Origin: Sphingobium sp. BYY-5
GTDB taxonomy: Bacteria; Pseudomonadota; Alphaproteobacteria; Sphingomonadales; Sphingomonadaceae
DNA length: 64,000 nucleotides
Direction of reading: 5' to 3'
NCBI RefSeq assembly: GCF_022758885.1
Contig: NZ_JALEBH010000001.1
Location: forward strand, 3,131,501 to 3,195,500
The notes under the pieces were generated by a model. That model was given only the letters and a program-made list of their open reading frames with translations. It did no database searches and was not told the DNA's origin. Position 1 is the first letter of the stretch; each line of letters opens with the position of its first letter. Positions 50,368 through 59,979 of the stretch are shown in pieces. The position numbers and the translations under genes are program-made.

Positions 50368-51414
50368 ATGGGGGCAAAATCTTTTGTCATGGTCGCTGCA
50401 GCGGCCCTGAGTTGGTCGGGTATCGGCGCCGCGCAGGCGCCCAAGCCCGGCGCGTTGGAAACTTACAAGGATTGGACGATCGGCTGCGACAATCGCAACC
50501 GATGCGAAGCCGTGTCGTTACTGCCCGAAGGCGGCGTGTGGCCCGATAATCCTGTGATGGTCGGTGTGGTGCGCGATGCCGGGCCGGATGCAGCGGCTGA
50601 AGTCTGGGTCAGCCGCGACGCCAAGGGCGGCGGAGATGTCAGCTTCCATATCGACGGACGCAAGGTGGCGAGCGCCCCAAGCAAGGATGGCGACGCGACT
50701 CTGCGTGGGCCGCTGGCCGCCGCGCTCGCCATCGCCATGGCGCGCGGCGGCGTGCTGGAAGTGCGCGCGGGCAACCGCCTGCTCGGCAAGCCCTCGCTCG
50801 CCGGATCGGGCGCAGCGCTCCGCTATATGGACGCGCGGCAGGGGCGGGCGGGCACCAGCACGGCCCTGGTCGCGACCGGAACGCTGGGACCGCTGGCCGT
50901 GCGCGCCGCACCGGTTGCGCCGGTGATCCGCCGCGCCGTCGTACCCATCGACCCAGCGCCCGCCGCGCTCTGGCGGGAGGAGTTGACCGCGCTCGGCAAG
51001 ATGTCCGGCTGCGCTGACGAGATGAAGGATGCCGAGCCGCTCCAACTCCATCGCCTGTCGAAAAATGAAGCGTTGATCCTCGTTCCCTGCGGCAACGGGG
51101 CCTATAATTTTTCCTCTGTCCCGGTGATCGCCACCGGCATTCCCGGTCGCCGCACCTTCCATCTGGCGAGCTTCGATTATAAGCCCGGCTGGAGCGAGGA
51201 GGGGGGCAGGCCCATGCTGGTCAACGCCGGCTGGGTTGCGGAAAAGTCACTGCTCCAGAGCTTCGCCAAGGGGCGCGGCATCGGTGATTGCGGCGGCAGC
51301 GAAACCTATGTCTGGGACGGCGTCCGCTTCCGCCTGACCGAAGCGACCAGCATGGGTGAATGCCGTGGCGCCTGGCACTGGATCACCACCTGGTCGGCGC
51401 GGGTGACGGAGTAA
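50368..51414 (+). CDS. DUF1176 domain exported protein
   Basis: 348 residues. The signal peptide is MGAKSFVMVAAAALSWSGIG with cleavage near AAQA. The mature domain begins with LETYKDWTIGCDNRNRCEAV (conserved DWxxxCDNxxxC), then shows VRDAGPDAAAEVWVSRDAKG and ends AWHWITTWSARV, all characteristic of DUF1176. Several paired cysteines suggest disulfides in the periplasm. DUF1176 proteins are widespread in alphaproteobacteria and have unknown function. It lies between the nucleoside transporter and the HAD gene, all on the same strand, with small gaps. Confidence 0.85.
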   Translation: MGAKSFVMVAAAALSWSGIGAAQAPKPGALETYKDWTIGCDNRNRCEAVSLLPEGGVWPDNPVMVGVVRDAGPDAAAEVWVSRDAKGGGDVSFHIDGRKVASAPSKDGDATLRGPLAAALAIAMARGGVLEVRAGNRLLGKPSLAGSGAALRYMDARQGRAGTSTALVATGTLGPLAVRAAPVAPVIRRAVVPIDPAPAALWREELTALGKMSGCADEMKDAEPLQLHRLSKNEALILVPCGNGAYNFSSVPVIATGIPGRRTFHLASFDYKPGWSEEGGRPMLVNAGWVAEKSLLQSFAKGRGIGDCGGSETYVWDGVRFRLTEATSMGECRGAWHWITTWSARVTE

Positions 51415-51509
51415 AAGCCCATCCACCTCCATTCGTGTCGAGCGAACGGAGACGGATCATTCCGCCCCGTGCAACCAACCCTCCGCGCTTTGCAATGGAA
51501 ACGGCAACA

Positions 51510-52238
51510 ATGTCCGCCCATATTGCGGCCATGGCTTCATCACCCCGCCAATCCGCCCCTTCGCTTCCCGCCTCGACCCTGCCGGACCCGATCCGCGCCG
51601 TCATCTTCGACATGGACGGCACGCTGATCGATACCGAGGCCGCGCATCGCCGCGCCTTTGCCGAAACGGGACTGGCGCTGGGCTGGCCGATGTCGGACGA
51701 ACTGCTCCTGTCCATGGTCGGCATCCATCGGGACGAGAATCAGCGGATGCTGGCCGTGCATATGGGACCGGATTTTCCGTTGGCGCGCTTCTACGCCGAC
51801 AGCGACGCCCTGTTCGAAGCCGCCGCTGATGTGGGCATTCCGCTGCGTCCCGGCGCCGAACTGATCCTGGAACATCTGGCGCAGGCTGGCATCCCCATGG
51901 CGCTCGCCACCTCGACCGAAGCCCCTTTCGCGCAACAGCGGCTGGAGAAGAGCGGTCTGCTCCCTTATTTCGACGTGATCGTGACCCGCAGCGATGTGGA
52001 GCGGCCCAAGCCGCATCCCGAACCCTATCTGCTGGCAGCGCAGCGCCTGGGCGTCGATCCCACACATTGCGTTGCGGTCGAGGACAGCTATGCCGGCGTC
52101 CGTTCGGCGACGGCGGCGGGCATCGCGACGGTCATGGTCCCCGACCTGCTGCTGCCGACCGAGGAACTGATCCTCGCCTGCGCCCAAGTGCTGCCCAGCC
52201 TCACCGACCTGCGCGACCTGTTGCTGGCGACGGATTAG
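51510..52238 (+). CDS. HAD-superfamily hydrolase (phosphoglycolate/beta-phosphoglucomutase-like)
   Basis: 242 residues from ATG 51510. Motif I is VIFDMDGTLIDTE with the nucleophile Asp, motif II is MALATSTEAPF, motif III RPKPHPEPYLLAAQ and motif IV VEDSYAGVRSATAAG, with a helical cap (subfamily IA, variant 3). It probably dephosphorylates small sugar or nucleotide phosphates; substrate unknown. ATG 51495 and 51531 are also possible starts because the N-terminal 30 residues are low in conservation. Co-oriented with the DUF1176 gene, 95 bases downstream of its stop. Confidence 0.87.
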   Translation: MSAHIAAMASSPRQSAPSLPASTLPDPIRAVIFDMDGTLIDTEAAHRRAFAETGLALGWPMSDELLLSMVGIHRDENQRMLAVHMGPDFPLARFYADSDALFEAAADVGIPLRPGAELILEHLAQAGIPMALATSTEAPFAQQRLEKSGLLPYFDVIVTRSDVERPKPHPEPYLLAAQRLGVDPTHCVAVEDSYAGVRSATAAGIATVMVPDLLLPTEELILACAQVLPSLTDLRDLLLATD

Positions 52239-52303
52239 GGTGGTTTGCGGACTGTCCAATCCTGAGCAAATGGCGACAAAAGCGGACATCGAATCCACAG
52301 AAC

Positions 52304-52822
52304 TCAATCTACTACATACGGGGTAGGATTTACGGTGTCCTCGCAAGTTTCCCATTTTCCAGCCTGATTCCGATATCGCCGAACCCTTAGAATGGTTGCC
52401 ATGCTTTCCAGCCGGCTCTGGATATCGAAAATCGCAATCTGACATATCCCAGATGTAGCCAATTGATTAACGGCGCGACGTAGCGTTTCTAATCCTCCGC
52501 CATCGGGAAGGCGCATAGGAAAGAAAGAACCTAAGCTGCCTCGTTCAATACGCTGCGGGTCTGGGTCCATCAGGTATCGGCGGACGTCCTTGACTTCTCG
52601 ATTGCCGATCATCCAGCGATCTCGCAATCGATCGAATGTAGGCAGCTGTTGCAGCGCAGTGGTCGATGATACGTGCTGCGCTCCTATGGTAAAATCGGCT
52701 TCGACAGTCACCAAAGGAGGTCGGATCCAATATGCCACCAACAGGCCATCGACCAGCACTGTCAATCCGAAAATCCCAACTAACACCCTTCTCCTCGGTA
52801 TCCATTTCAACAATGATATCAT
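52304..52822 (-). CDS. Membrane-anchored hypothetical protein
   Basis: 172 residues. The N-terminal part has a short basic stretch (WIPRRR) and one membrane helix (VLVGIFGLTVLVDGLLVAYW), followed by a soluble, probably periplasmic, domain (VEADFTIGAQHVSSTTALQQ, IQSRLESMATILRVRRYRNQ). Base composition is noticeably lower in GC than surrounding genes, so it may be a recent arrival. I recognise no family. It is on the same strand as egtD and egtB but 132 bases after the egtD stop, with no sign of coupling. Confidence 0.6.
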   Translation of the reverse strand: MISLLKWIPRRRVLVGIFGLTVLVDGLLVAYWIRPPLVTVEADFTIGAQHVSSTTALQQLPTFDRLRDRWMIGNREVKDVRRYLMDPDPQRIERGSLGSFFPMRLPDGGGLETLRRAVNQLATSGICQIAIFDIQSRLESMATILRVRRYRNQAGKWETCEDTVNPTPYVVD

Positions 52823-52954
52823 GAGGTGACCTTATTGGGGTATTTCACATCTGGCATTCGGCGAGAATCGTGTCTGCTTTCAGGCGGGGACGCAAGAGTA
52901 GAAAGGGGCCCAAAATGGTCGCCTTTCCCCTATCACCTCCACGCCAGTTCTATC

Positions 52955-53914
52955 TTATCTCGCCTCCGCCAGCACCAGCGAGAACAGCCCCTCGGCATCG
53001 GTCCATTCCCCGACCGGTTCCCACCCGCCCGCGCGCAGCAGCAGCCGTTCGTCGCGCGCGCCATATTTATGGCTGCTCTCGGTATGGATGGTCTCGCCCG
53101 CCGCCATGCGGAAACATTGGCCCGCGACGTGAAAATGGAGCGGCCGCACCGCCTCCAGATGCATCTCGATCCGCGCCTTGTCGTCATTCCAGATCGCGCG
53201 ATGGGCAAAGCCGTCGATCGGCAGATCGCCCTCCAGCTCGCGATTGATCCGCGCGATCAGGTTGAGGTTGAACGCCGCCGTCACGCCCGCCGCATCGTCA
53301 TAGGCTGCGACCAGCCGGTCGCGATCCTTGATCCGGTCCATCCCGATCAGCAGCATCGCGTCCCGGCCCAACAGCCGACGCATCGCCCGCAACAGATCGA
53401 CCGCTGCGCCCGGTTCCATATTGCCGATGGTGGAACCGGGGAAGAAGCCCAGCCGCGGCAGACCATCGACCGCCTTGGGCAGGTCCAGTGGCCCGTTGAA
53501 GTCGCCTACCACCGGCACCACCGGCAGGCCGGGAAAGCCGCGCGCCAGCTCCGCGCTGCTCGCCTGCAGAAACGCGCCGCTGATGTCGATCGGCACATAA
53601 GCGGCGGGCGCGATCGCGCGCAGCAGGTGCGGCGTCTTGCGCGCGCTGCCCGCGCCGAACTCCACCACCGCGCGTCCTTTCCCCACTGCCGCCGCGAAAT
53701 CCGCGCCATGGGTCTTGAGCAAAGCCGTCTCGGTGCGGGTCGGATAATATTCGGGCAGGTTGGTGATCGCCTCGAACAATTCCGACCCCCGCTGGTCGTA
53801 AAACCAGATGGGCGGCGTCGCCTTGGGGCTGCGGGACAGGCCGTCCAGGATATCGCGGCGGAATGCGGGATCGATGGCGCGCGTCAGGGCCGGCGCTTCG
53901 TCGGTCAGCAGCAT
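52955..53914 (-). CDS. egtD: L-histidine N-alpha-methyltransferase EgtD
   Basis: 319 residues. Methylates histidine three times to hercynine, the first step of ergothioneine synthesis. The family sequence includes PPIWFYDQRGSELFEAITNL, EYYPTRTETALLKTHGADFA, VVEFGAGSARKTPHLL (SAM motif) and FFPGSTIGNMEP, plus FAHRAIWNDDKARIEMHLEA, which hold the histidine-binding residues. It starts four bases after the egtB stop on the same strand. EgtA, EgtC and EgtE are not in the window, as in many proteobacteria whose EgtB takes cysteine directly. ATG 53914 is the natural start. Confidence 0.93.
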   Translation of the reverse strand: MLLTDEAPALTRAIDPAFRRDILDGLSRSPKATPPIWFYDQRGSELFEAITNLPEYYPTRTETALLKTHGADFAAAVGKGRAVVEFGAGSARKTPHLLRAIAPAAYVPIDISGAFLQASSAELARGFPGLPVVPVVGDFNGPLDLPKAVDGLPRLGFFPGSTIGNMEPGAAVDLLRAMRRLLGRDAMLLIGMDRIKDRDRLVAAYDDAAGVTAAFNLNLIARINRELEGDLPIDGFAHRAIWNDDKARIEMHLEAVRPLHFHVAGQCFRMAAGETIHTESSHKYGARDERLLLRAGGWEPVGEWTDAEGLFSLVLAEAR

Positions 53915-53918
53915 AGGT

Positions 53919-55187
53919 CTAAAGATCCTTGGCCAGCCGCAGTCCGGTGAACTGCCAGCGTTGGTGGGGATAGAAGAAATTGCGATAGCTCGCCCGCACA
54001 TGGCCGCGCGGGGTGGCGCAACTGCCGCCCTTCAGCACGAACTGGCCGGACATGAACTTGCCATTATATTCGCCGACCGTGCCCTGCGCCGCGCGAAAGC
54101 CGGGGTGCGGGCGATAGGCGCTGCCGGTCCATTCCCACACATCGCCGAACATCTGCGTCAGGGCGGTGCTTCCCTCCACCGGATGGGCGCGGGGGCAGGC
54201 CGCACCGTCCATCTGGTTGCCACGCATCGCCGCGACATTCTGCGCCGCGCTTTCCCATTCCGCCTCCGTCGGCAATCGTGCGCCCGCCCAACTGGCATAG
54301 GCGTCCGCTTCGTAGAGGCTGATATGCGTCACCGGCGCGGCGGGGTTGACCGGCTGACGCCCGTCGAGGCCGAAGCGGGTCCAGCCCTGCTTGCCGCGCT
54401 TCCAGTAGAGCGGCGCCTCGATCCGCTCCGCCTGTACCCACGCCCAGCCGTCCGACAGCCAGTGCGACGCGGTGCGATAGCCGCCATCCTCGATGAAGGC
54501 GATCCATTCGTCATTGCTGATGGGACGGTGCGCCAGCGCATGGGGGTGAAGCAGCGCCTTGTGCCGTGGCCCCTCGCAGTCGAAGGCAAAGCCGGTGCGC
54601 CCGTCCTCGCCGATCTCGACCAGCCCCTGACGCCCCTCGATCCAGTGGAGCGGGCCGGGCAGGGCCACCGGCGCGGCGCTTGGCGCGCTGAACAGCGCCG
54701 GCTCCAGCGGATTGAGTGAAAAGAGATGGAGCAGATCGGTCAGCAGCAATTCCTGATGTTGCTGCTCATGCTGCAAGCCCAGCGTCACCAGCGCGCGCGC
54801 CGCCTGCGGCATCATGCCCAGCGCGCCCAGCAGCGCCGCGTCGACATGGGCGCGATAGGCGCGGATTTCGTCCAGTGTCGGGCGGGTCAACATGCCCCGG
54901 AGCGGCCGGGCATGGCGCGCGCCCTCCGCCTCATAATAGCTGTTGAACAGGAAAGCGTAGCGCGGATCGAACGGCCGATATCCATCGACATGATCGCGCA
55001 GCACGAAAGTCTCGAAGAACCAGCTCATATGCGCCAGATGCCATTTGGCCGGAGAGGCGTCGGGCATCGACTGCACCGTGGCGTCGGCGTCGGACAGGGG
55101 AGCTGCCAGCGCCTCGCTAAGCGCCCGTATCGCGTGGTAGCGCTCCTCCAGATCATCCTGTCGGGCGTCCGTCCAGCTTCTGGCCAT
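53919..55187 (-). CDS. egtB: Ergothioneine biosynthesis sulfoxide synthase EgtB
   Basis: 422 residues. It oxidatively joins hercynine to a cysteine-type thiol using non-heme iron. The iron ligands are visible as WHLAHMSWFFE and QHEQQHQELLL (HxxxHxE-type), and the formylglycine-generating-enzyme-like C-terminal domain ends with FGDVWEWTGSAYRPHPGFRA and LKGGSCATPRGHVRASYRNF. The gene is directly upstream of egtD and forms an operon with it. In this class the sulfur donor may be cysteine rather than gamma-glutamylcysteine, judging by the absence of egtA/C. ATG 55187 is chosen from the conserved start. Confidence 0.92.
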   Translation of the reverse strand: MARSWTDARQDDLEERYHAIRALSEALAAPLSDADATVQSMPDASPAKWHLAHMSWFFETFVLRDHVDGYRPFDPRYAFLFNSYYEAEGARHARPLRGMLTRPTLDEIRAYRAHVDAALLGALGMMPQAARALVTLGLQHEQQHQELLLTDLLHLFSLNPLEPALFSAPSAAPVALPGPLHWIEGRQGLVEIGEDGRTGFAFDCEGPRHKALLHPHALAHRPISNDEWIAFIEDGGYRTASHWLSDGWAWVQAERIEAPLYWKRGKQGWTRFGLDGRQPVNPAAPVTHISLYEADAYASWAGARLPTEAEWESAAQNVAAMRGNQMDGAACPRAHPVEGSTALTQMFGDVWEWTGSAYRPHPGFRAAQGTVGEYNGKFMSGQFVLKGGSCATPRGHVRASYRNFFYPHQRWQFTGLRLAKDL

Positions 55188-55271
55188 GCTTGCTCTTTCC
55201 GATACGGTTGCGCCGTTCTCTTGAGGGAAGAAGCGCATGAAAGGGCCGGGGGTTCCGGCCTGTCGGTAAGC

Positions 55272-56054
55272 TTACATGTCCTGCAACGAGGATTTGGCGC
55301 GGTAGATGCGATCGCGGCCCGCCTGCTTCGCTTCGTAGAGCGCCTCGTCCGCGCGGCGCAGCGCGTCTTCCAGTTCGTCGCCCTTCCAGCGGCAAAGGCC
55401 GGCGGAAAAGCTGATCGGCCGGCCATTCACCAGGGCGATCGGGTCGCTGCGCATCTGGCTGGCGACCCGCGCCAGCGACCAGCTTACCTCATCCTCGATA
55501 CAGTCCTGGAAGAAGAGGGCAAACATCTCGCCGCCCCAGCGTGCGACGATGTCGATGCGGCGCAACTGGGCGCACAGCCGCGCGGCGAAGGCGGCCAGCA
55601 CCCGGTCGCCCTCATCATGACCCAACTGGTCGTTGATCCGCTTGAAATAGTCGATGTCGATCAGCACCACGCAGCCCTTGCGCCGGCCGATCGGCAGCAT
55701 CGCGACCTGCGCCAGGAAACCGCGCCGGTTGGCGACGCCGGTCAGCCTGTCCTCATGCGTGGCATGGTGCAGTTCGTCGGTTCGCGCCGCCGCTTCCGCC
55801 TCGCGGGGATGCGGCGTTTCGGCCAGCGCCTGGACGGGGCCAAGCAGCGCGCCGATGCCGAACAGGGCGATCGCGGCCCCCGCGATCGTCGCCAGCGCCA
55901 GCAGGATGCATTCGGCCGGCGCGATCCGACCGGTCGAAAAGCCCCGGAGCAGATAGGTCAGCAGCGGCATATGCGTCGCGAGGATGCAGAGCGCGAAGAG
56001 GCGCAGGCGCAGCGCGCGCGGAAAGAGGAAGGATGTGGCGAGGTAGAATTGCAC
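55272..56054 (-). CDS. Membrane GGDEF protein with degenerate signature (GGEMF)
   Basis: 260 residues from GTG 56054 (GGGGGAA six bases upstream). Two membrane helices (LRLRLFALCILATHMPLLTY, ILLALATIAGAAIALFGIGA) precede a GGDEF domain: DRLTGVANRRGFLAQVAML, VVLIDIDYFKRINDQLGHDE and RIDIVARWGGEMFALFFQDC. The signature is GGEMF where active enzymes have GG(D/E)EF; the fourth residue, a metal/catalytic Glu, is Met. The upstream allosteric I-site RxxD (RRID) is kept. It may therefore bind c-di-GMP without making it, or be weakly active. The frame extends upstream without protein-like content. Confidence 0.85.
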   Translation of the reverse strand: MQFYLATSFLFPRALRLRLFALCILATHMPLLTYLLRGFSTGRIAPAECILLALATIAGAAIALFGIGALLGPVQALAETPHPREAEAAARTDELHHATHEDRLTGVANRRGFLAQVAMLPIGRRKGCVVLIDIDYFKRINDQLGHDEGDRVLAAFAARLCAQLRRIDIVARWGGEMFALFFQDCIEDEVSWSLARVASQMRSDPIALVNGRPISFSAGLCRWKGDELEDALRRADEALYEAKQAGRDRIYRAKSSLQDM

Positions 56055-56182
56055 GGCATTCCCCCGTTCGTTGCGACCGCGAACGGCTTTTCCGGGCGCG
56101 TGCCTAAATGGGGATGAAGAAACAGGGTTAACCGGAACGGAGGGGCGGATCGGGCGGATCGCGGGGCAATCCATGCGCCGGT

Positions 56183-56752
56183 TCAGCGTGACGCGCCCGG
56201 CACCCATTTGACGTCGGCCGCGCCATTGTCGTTCAGCCGTCGCGCCAGCACGAACAGCAGGTCCGACAGGCGGTTGAGATAAGCGAGGGCCTGTCCATTG
56301 AGCGTAACCTCCGCAGCGGCGGCCACGGCGCTGCGTTCGGCCCGGCGGGTGATCGCGCGGGCGAGGTGGACGGCGGCGGCGGCCGACGATCCGCCCGGCA
56401 GGACGAAGCTGTCGAGCGGTGCCAGTTCCGCGTTCATCGCGTCGATCTCGTCCTCCAGCCTTTCCACCTGGCTGGCGACGATGCGCAGCGCCCAGGGTTC
56501 GTCCCCGCCCGGCGGGATCGGCGTCGCCAGATCCGCGCCCAGGTCGAACAGATCGTTCTGGATCGTGGTCAGCCATCGCGTTTCCGGCCGCGCGCCCATG
56601 GCGACGATGGCCAGGCCAATGGCGCTGTTCGCCTCATCCACATCGCCCACTGCCTGCATTCGCGGCGCATATTTGGGCAGGCGCGATCCATCGACCAGCC
56701 CGGTCGTGCCCGCGTCGCCGGTGCGGGTGTAGATCTTGTTCAGCTTGACCAT
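56183..56752 (-). CDS. Cob(I)alamin adenosyltransferase, PduO type
   Basis: 189 residues, MVKLNKIYTRTGDAGTTGLV, then AVGDVDEANSAIGLAIVAMG and FVLPGGSSAAAAVHLARAIT, RRAERSAVAAAAEVTLNGQA and YLNRLSDLLFVLARRLN. This fits the PduO/MMAB-type enzymes that adenosylate corrinoids to adenosylcobalamin. The ATP-binding N-terminal TRTGDxGxT and the arginine/asparagine pair RLSD are present. Adjacent to a small HIG1-type gene with 6 bases between and to gluQ beyond. This three-gene order is on one strand and probably one transcript. Confidence 0.92.
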   Translation of the reverse strand: MVKLNKIYTRTGDAGTTGLVDGSRLPKYAPRMQAVGDVDEANSAIGLAIVAMGARPETRWLTTIQNDLFDLGADLATPIPPGGDEPWALRIVASQVERLEDEIDAMNAELAPLDSFVLPGGSSAAAAVHLARAITRRAERSAVAAAAEVTLNGQALAYLNRLSDLLFVLARRLNDNGAADVKWVPGASR

Positions 56753-56758
56753 GAACGG

Positions 56759-56995
56759 TCAGCCATGCCCCTTGGCCATGAGCAGTATGGCGACGATGAT
56801 GATTGCCGCCGCCTGGAACAGGATGCGGTTCATCATCATCCTGTTCTGCTTCAGCCGCGCCGGGCTGGGGCCGCTGCCTTCGGGCGCGTTCAGATCTTCC
56901 TTCGTGGTCTGGAGGAAGGCGATGACGCCCCGGACCAGCGCGACCAGCGTCGCCACCATGGCCAGGATCAGGGCGATGACCAGGATCGTTTGCAT
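56759..56995 (-). CDS. HIG1-type two-helix membrane protein
   Basis: 78 residues from ATG 56995: MQTILVIALILAMVATLVAL, then RGVIAFLQTTKEDLNAPEGS and QNRMMMNRILFQAAAIIIVA. Two helices with a short cytosolic loop follow the HIG1/twin-transmembrane pattern (the loop containing QNRMMMNRILFQ), a family associated with respiratory supercomplex stability in alphaproteobacteria and mitochondria. It ends 6 bases from the adenosyltransferase start and starts 10 bases after the gluQ stop, so it belongs to their operon. Confidence 0.8.
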   Translation of the reverse strand: MQTILVIALILAMVATLVALVRGVIAFLQTTKEDLNAPEGSGPSPARLKQNRMMMNRILFQAAAIIIVAILLMAKGHG

Positions 56996-57005
56996 GGGTC
57001 CGATG

Positions 57006-57956
57006 CTAGGCGCTTGCGATCGCGATGCCAACCGGAAAGCGTCTCGCGCGCAGCGCATCGGTCAGGCGCTGCGGGTCGATCCCCTGCGCGCGCAGGTCGG
57101 CCAGCGCGATCGATCCGCTCCGTTTGGCCAGCCGTTTGCCGTCCGCCCCTACCAGCAAGGGATGATGGATATAGGCGGGGGAGGGCAGGTCCAGCAGGGC
57201 CTGGAGCAACCGGTGGATATCGGTCGCCCCGCGCAGATCGTCGCCGCGCAGCACATGTGTCACGCCCATCGCCGCATCGTCCAGCGTGCAGGACAGATGG
57301 TAGCTGGCCGGCGCATCCTTGCGCGCCAGCACCACGTCGCCATGGGAGAGGGGATGGGCGGATTGCAGCACGCTTCCTTTTACACCGTCATCCCCGCGAA
57401 GGCGGGGGTCCATCTCCTGCCCCATCATCTTGACGTGAGGTTGGGAGAGCGCTTCCCATTCCAATTCTCCCACCCGCGCCACTGCCGCACCCATGTCGAT
57501 CCGCCAGGCATGGGCTTCCCCTGCCGCGATCCGCCGCGTCCGTTCGGTCTCGCTCAGCCCCCGGCACGTCCCCGGATAGGCCGGACCCTCCGGCCCGTGC
57601 GGCGCGGTCAGGCTCGCCTGGATGTCGGCGCGGGTGCAGAAACATGGGTAGAGCAGCCCTTGGGTCCGCAGTCGGTCCAACGCCGCGTCATATCGGTCGA
57701 GCCGCTGCGACTGGAAGACGATCTCGCCGTCCCATTCCATCCCCAGCCAGCGCAGATCCTCGACGATCCCCGCGACATGTTCGGGCCGGCTGCGCGTGCC
57801 GTCGATATCCTCGATCCGCAGGCGGAACTGCCCGCCTGCCGCGCGCGCCATGTCCATCGCCAGCAGCGCCGACCAGGCGTGGCCGATATGCAGTCGCCCG
57901 GTGGGGCTTGGCGCAAAGCGGGTCACTATATGCTGTGGTGCGACGGACTGAGTCAT
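57006..57956 (-). CDS. gluQ: Glutamyl-Q tRNA(Asp) synthetase with a repeat-derived insertion
   Basis: 316 residues. A truncated class I synthetase that attaches glutamate to queuosine in tRNA(Asp). It has VTRFAPSPTGRLHIGHAWSA (HIGH motif), the zinc-related CFCTR and YPGTCRG, and KRLAKRSGSIALADLRAQGI (KMSKS equivalent). It lacks the anticodon-binding domain of normal GluRS. About residues 170-196 contain KMMGQEMDPRLRGDDGVKGS, translated from a palindromic repeat (57384-57413), inserted in frame between the Asp-strand and HGDVVLARKDAP. Length is thus slightly increased over the family (~290-300). Confidence 0.92.
   Translation of the reverse strand: MTQSVAPQHIVTRFAPSPTGRLHIGHAWSALLAMDMARAAGGQFRLRIEDIDGTRSRPEHVAGIVEDLRWLGMEWDGEIVFQSQRLDRYDAALDRLRTQGLLYPCFCTRADIQASLTAPHGPEGPAYPGTCRGLSETERTRRIAAGEAHAWRIDMGAAVARVGELEWEALSQPHVKMMGQEMDPRLRGDDGVKGSVLQSAHPLSHGDVVLARKDAPASYHLSCTLDDAAMGVTHVLRGDDLRGATDIHRLLQALLDLPSPAYIHHPLLVGADGKRLAKRSGSIALADLRAQGIDPQRLTDALRARRFPVGIAIASA
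57384..57413. repeat. Palindromic repeat (TCATCCCCGCGAAGGCGGGG type) in frame in gluQ
   Basis: The element reads ACCGTCATCCCCGCGAAGG on the plus strand with a CCCCGC/GCGGGG stem (57392-57397 and 57402-57407, four-base loop). On the coding strand it gives MDPRLRGDDGVK, and in the opposite frame VIPAKAG, both familiar from REP-type repeats in many proteobacterial proteins. Confidence 0.8.
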
Positions 57957-58051
57957 ACAGGCTCTTGACGGATGATATTCGTTAATGCTGTCATGCTGGT
58001 GTCACGTTGCTGGAGGATCAGCAGCGTCGGCTAGGGGGAAGTAAGGTTCCT

Positions 58052-58618
58052 ATGTACCATCCCGACCTCATACGACATCCGGAAAACTGTCCGGCACTTG
58101 TTCTGAATGCGGATTATACGCCGCTCAGCTATTATCCCTTGAGCCTTTGGCCCTGGCAAACCGCCATCAAGGCGGTTTTTTTGGATCGGGTGGACATCGT
58201 CTCCTCCTATGAGCGGGAGGTGCATAGCCCCAGCCTGCAGATGAAGATCCCCTCGGTCATCGCGCTCAAACAATATGTGAAGCCGTCCGAACATCCCGCC
58301 TTCACCCGCTTCAACCTGTTCCTGCGCGACAAGTTCGCCTGCCAATATTGCGGGACGGCCCATGATCTCACCTTCGATCATGTCGTGCCGCGCCGCGCGG
58401 GCGGTCGGACGACATGGGAGAATGTCGCCACCGCCTGCTCGCCCTGCAACCTCAAGAAGGGCGGGCGTACGCCGAGGGAGGCGGGGATGAAGCTCCATGT
58501 CCAGCCCATCCGGCCGACGAGCTGGCAGTTGCAGGAGCATGGCCGCGCCTTCCCGCCCGGCTATCTGCATGAAAGCTGGCATGACTGGCTCTATTGGGAT
58601 GTCGAGCTGCTCGCGTGA
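58052..58618 (+). CDS. HNH endonuclease family protein
   Basis: 188 residues. N-terminal region ENCPALVLNADYTPLSYYPL then SLWPWQTAIKAVFLDRVDIV; a zinc-binding CxxC (FACQYCGTAHDLTFDHVVPR) and a second (ATACSPCNLKKGGRTPREAG), with DH/N of the HNH site (TFDHVVPRRAGGRTTWENVA). This type is very common in alphaproteobacteria as a stand-alone chromosomal HNH protein, with roles unclear (perhaps DNA repair). ATG 58052 follows GGGGGAAGTAAGG. It is followed by murA 77 bases later. Confidence 0.88.
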   Translation: MYHPDLIRHPENCPALVLNADYTPLSYYPLSLWPWQTAIKAVFLDRVDIVSSYEREVHSPSLQMKIPSVIALKQYVKPSEHPAFTRFNLFLRDKFACQYCGTAHDLTFDHVVPRRAGGRTTWENVATACSPCNLKKGGRTPREAGMKLHVQPIRPTSWQLQEHGRAFPPGYLHESWHDWLYWDVELLA

Positions 58619-58695
58619 TCGCGTGCGCCGCCGCGCGACAAATCGCGTTCCGGTCGCCTTGCGCGACGCGCATTTGCCGTTATTAAACCTCTCCA

Positions 58696-59971
<1,276 letters not shown>

Positions 59972-59979
<8 letters not shown>

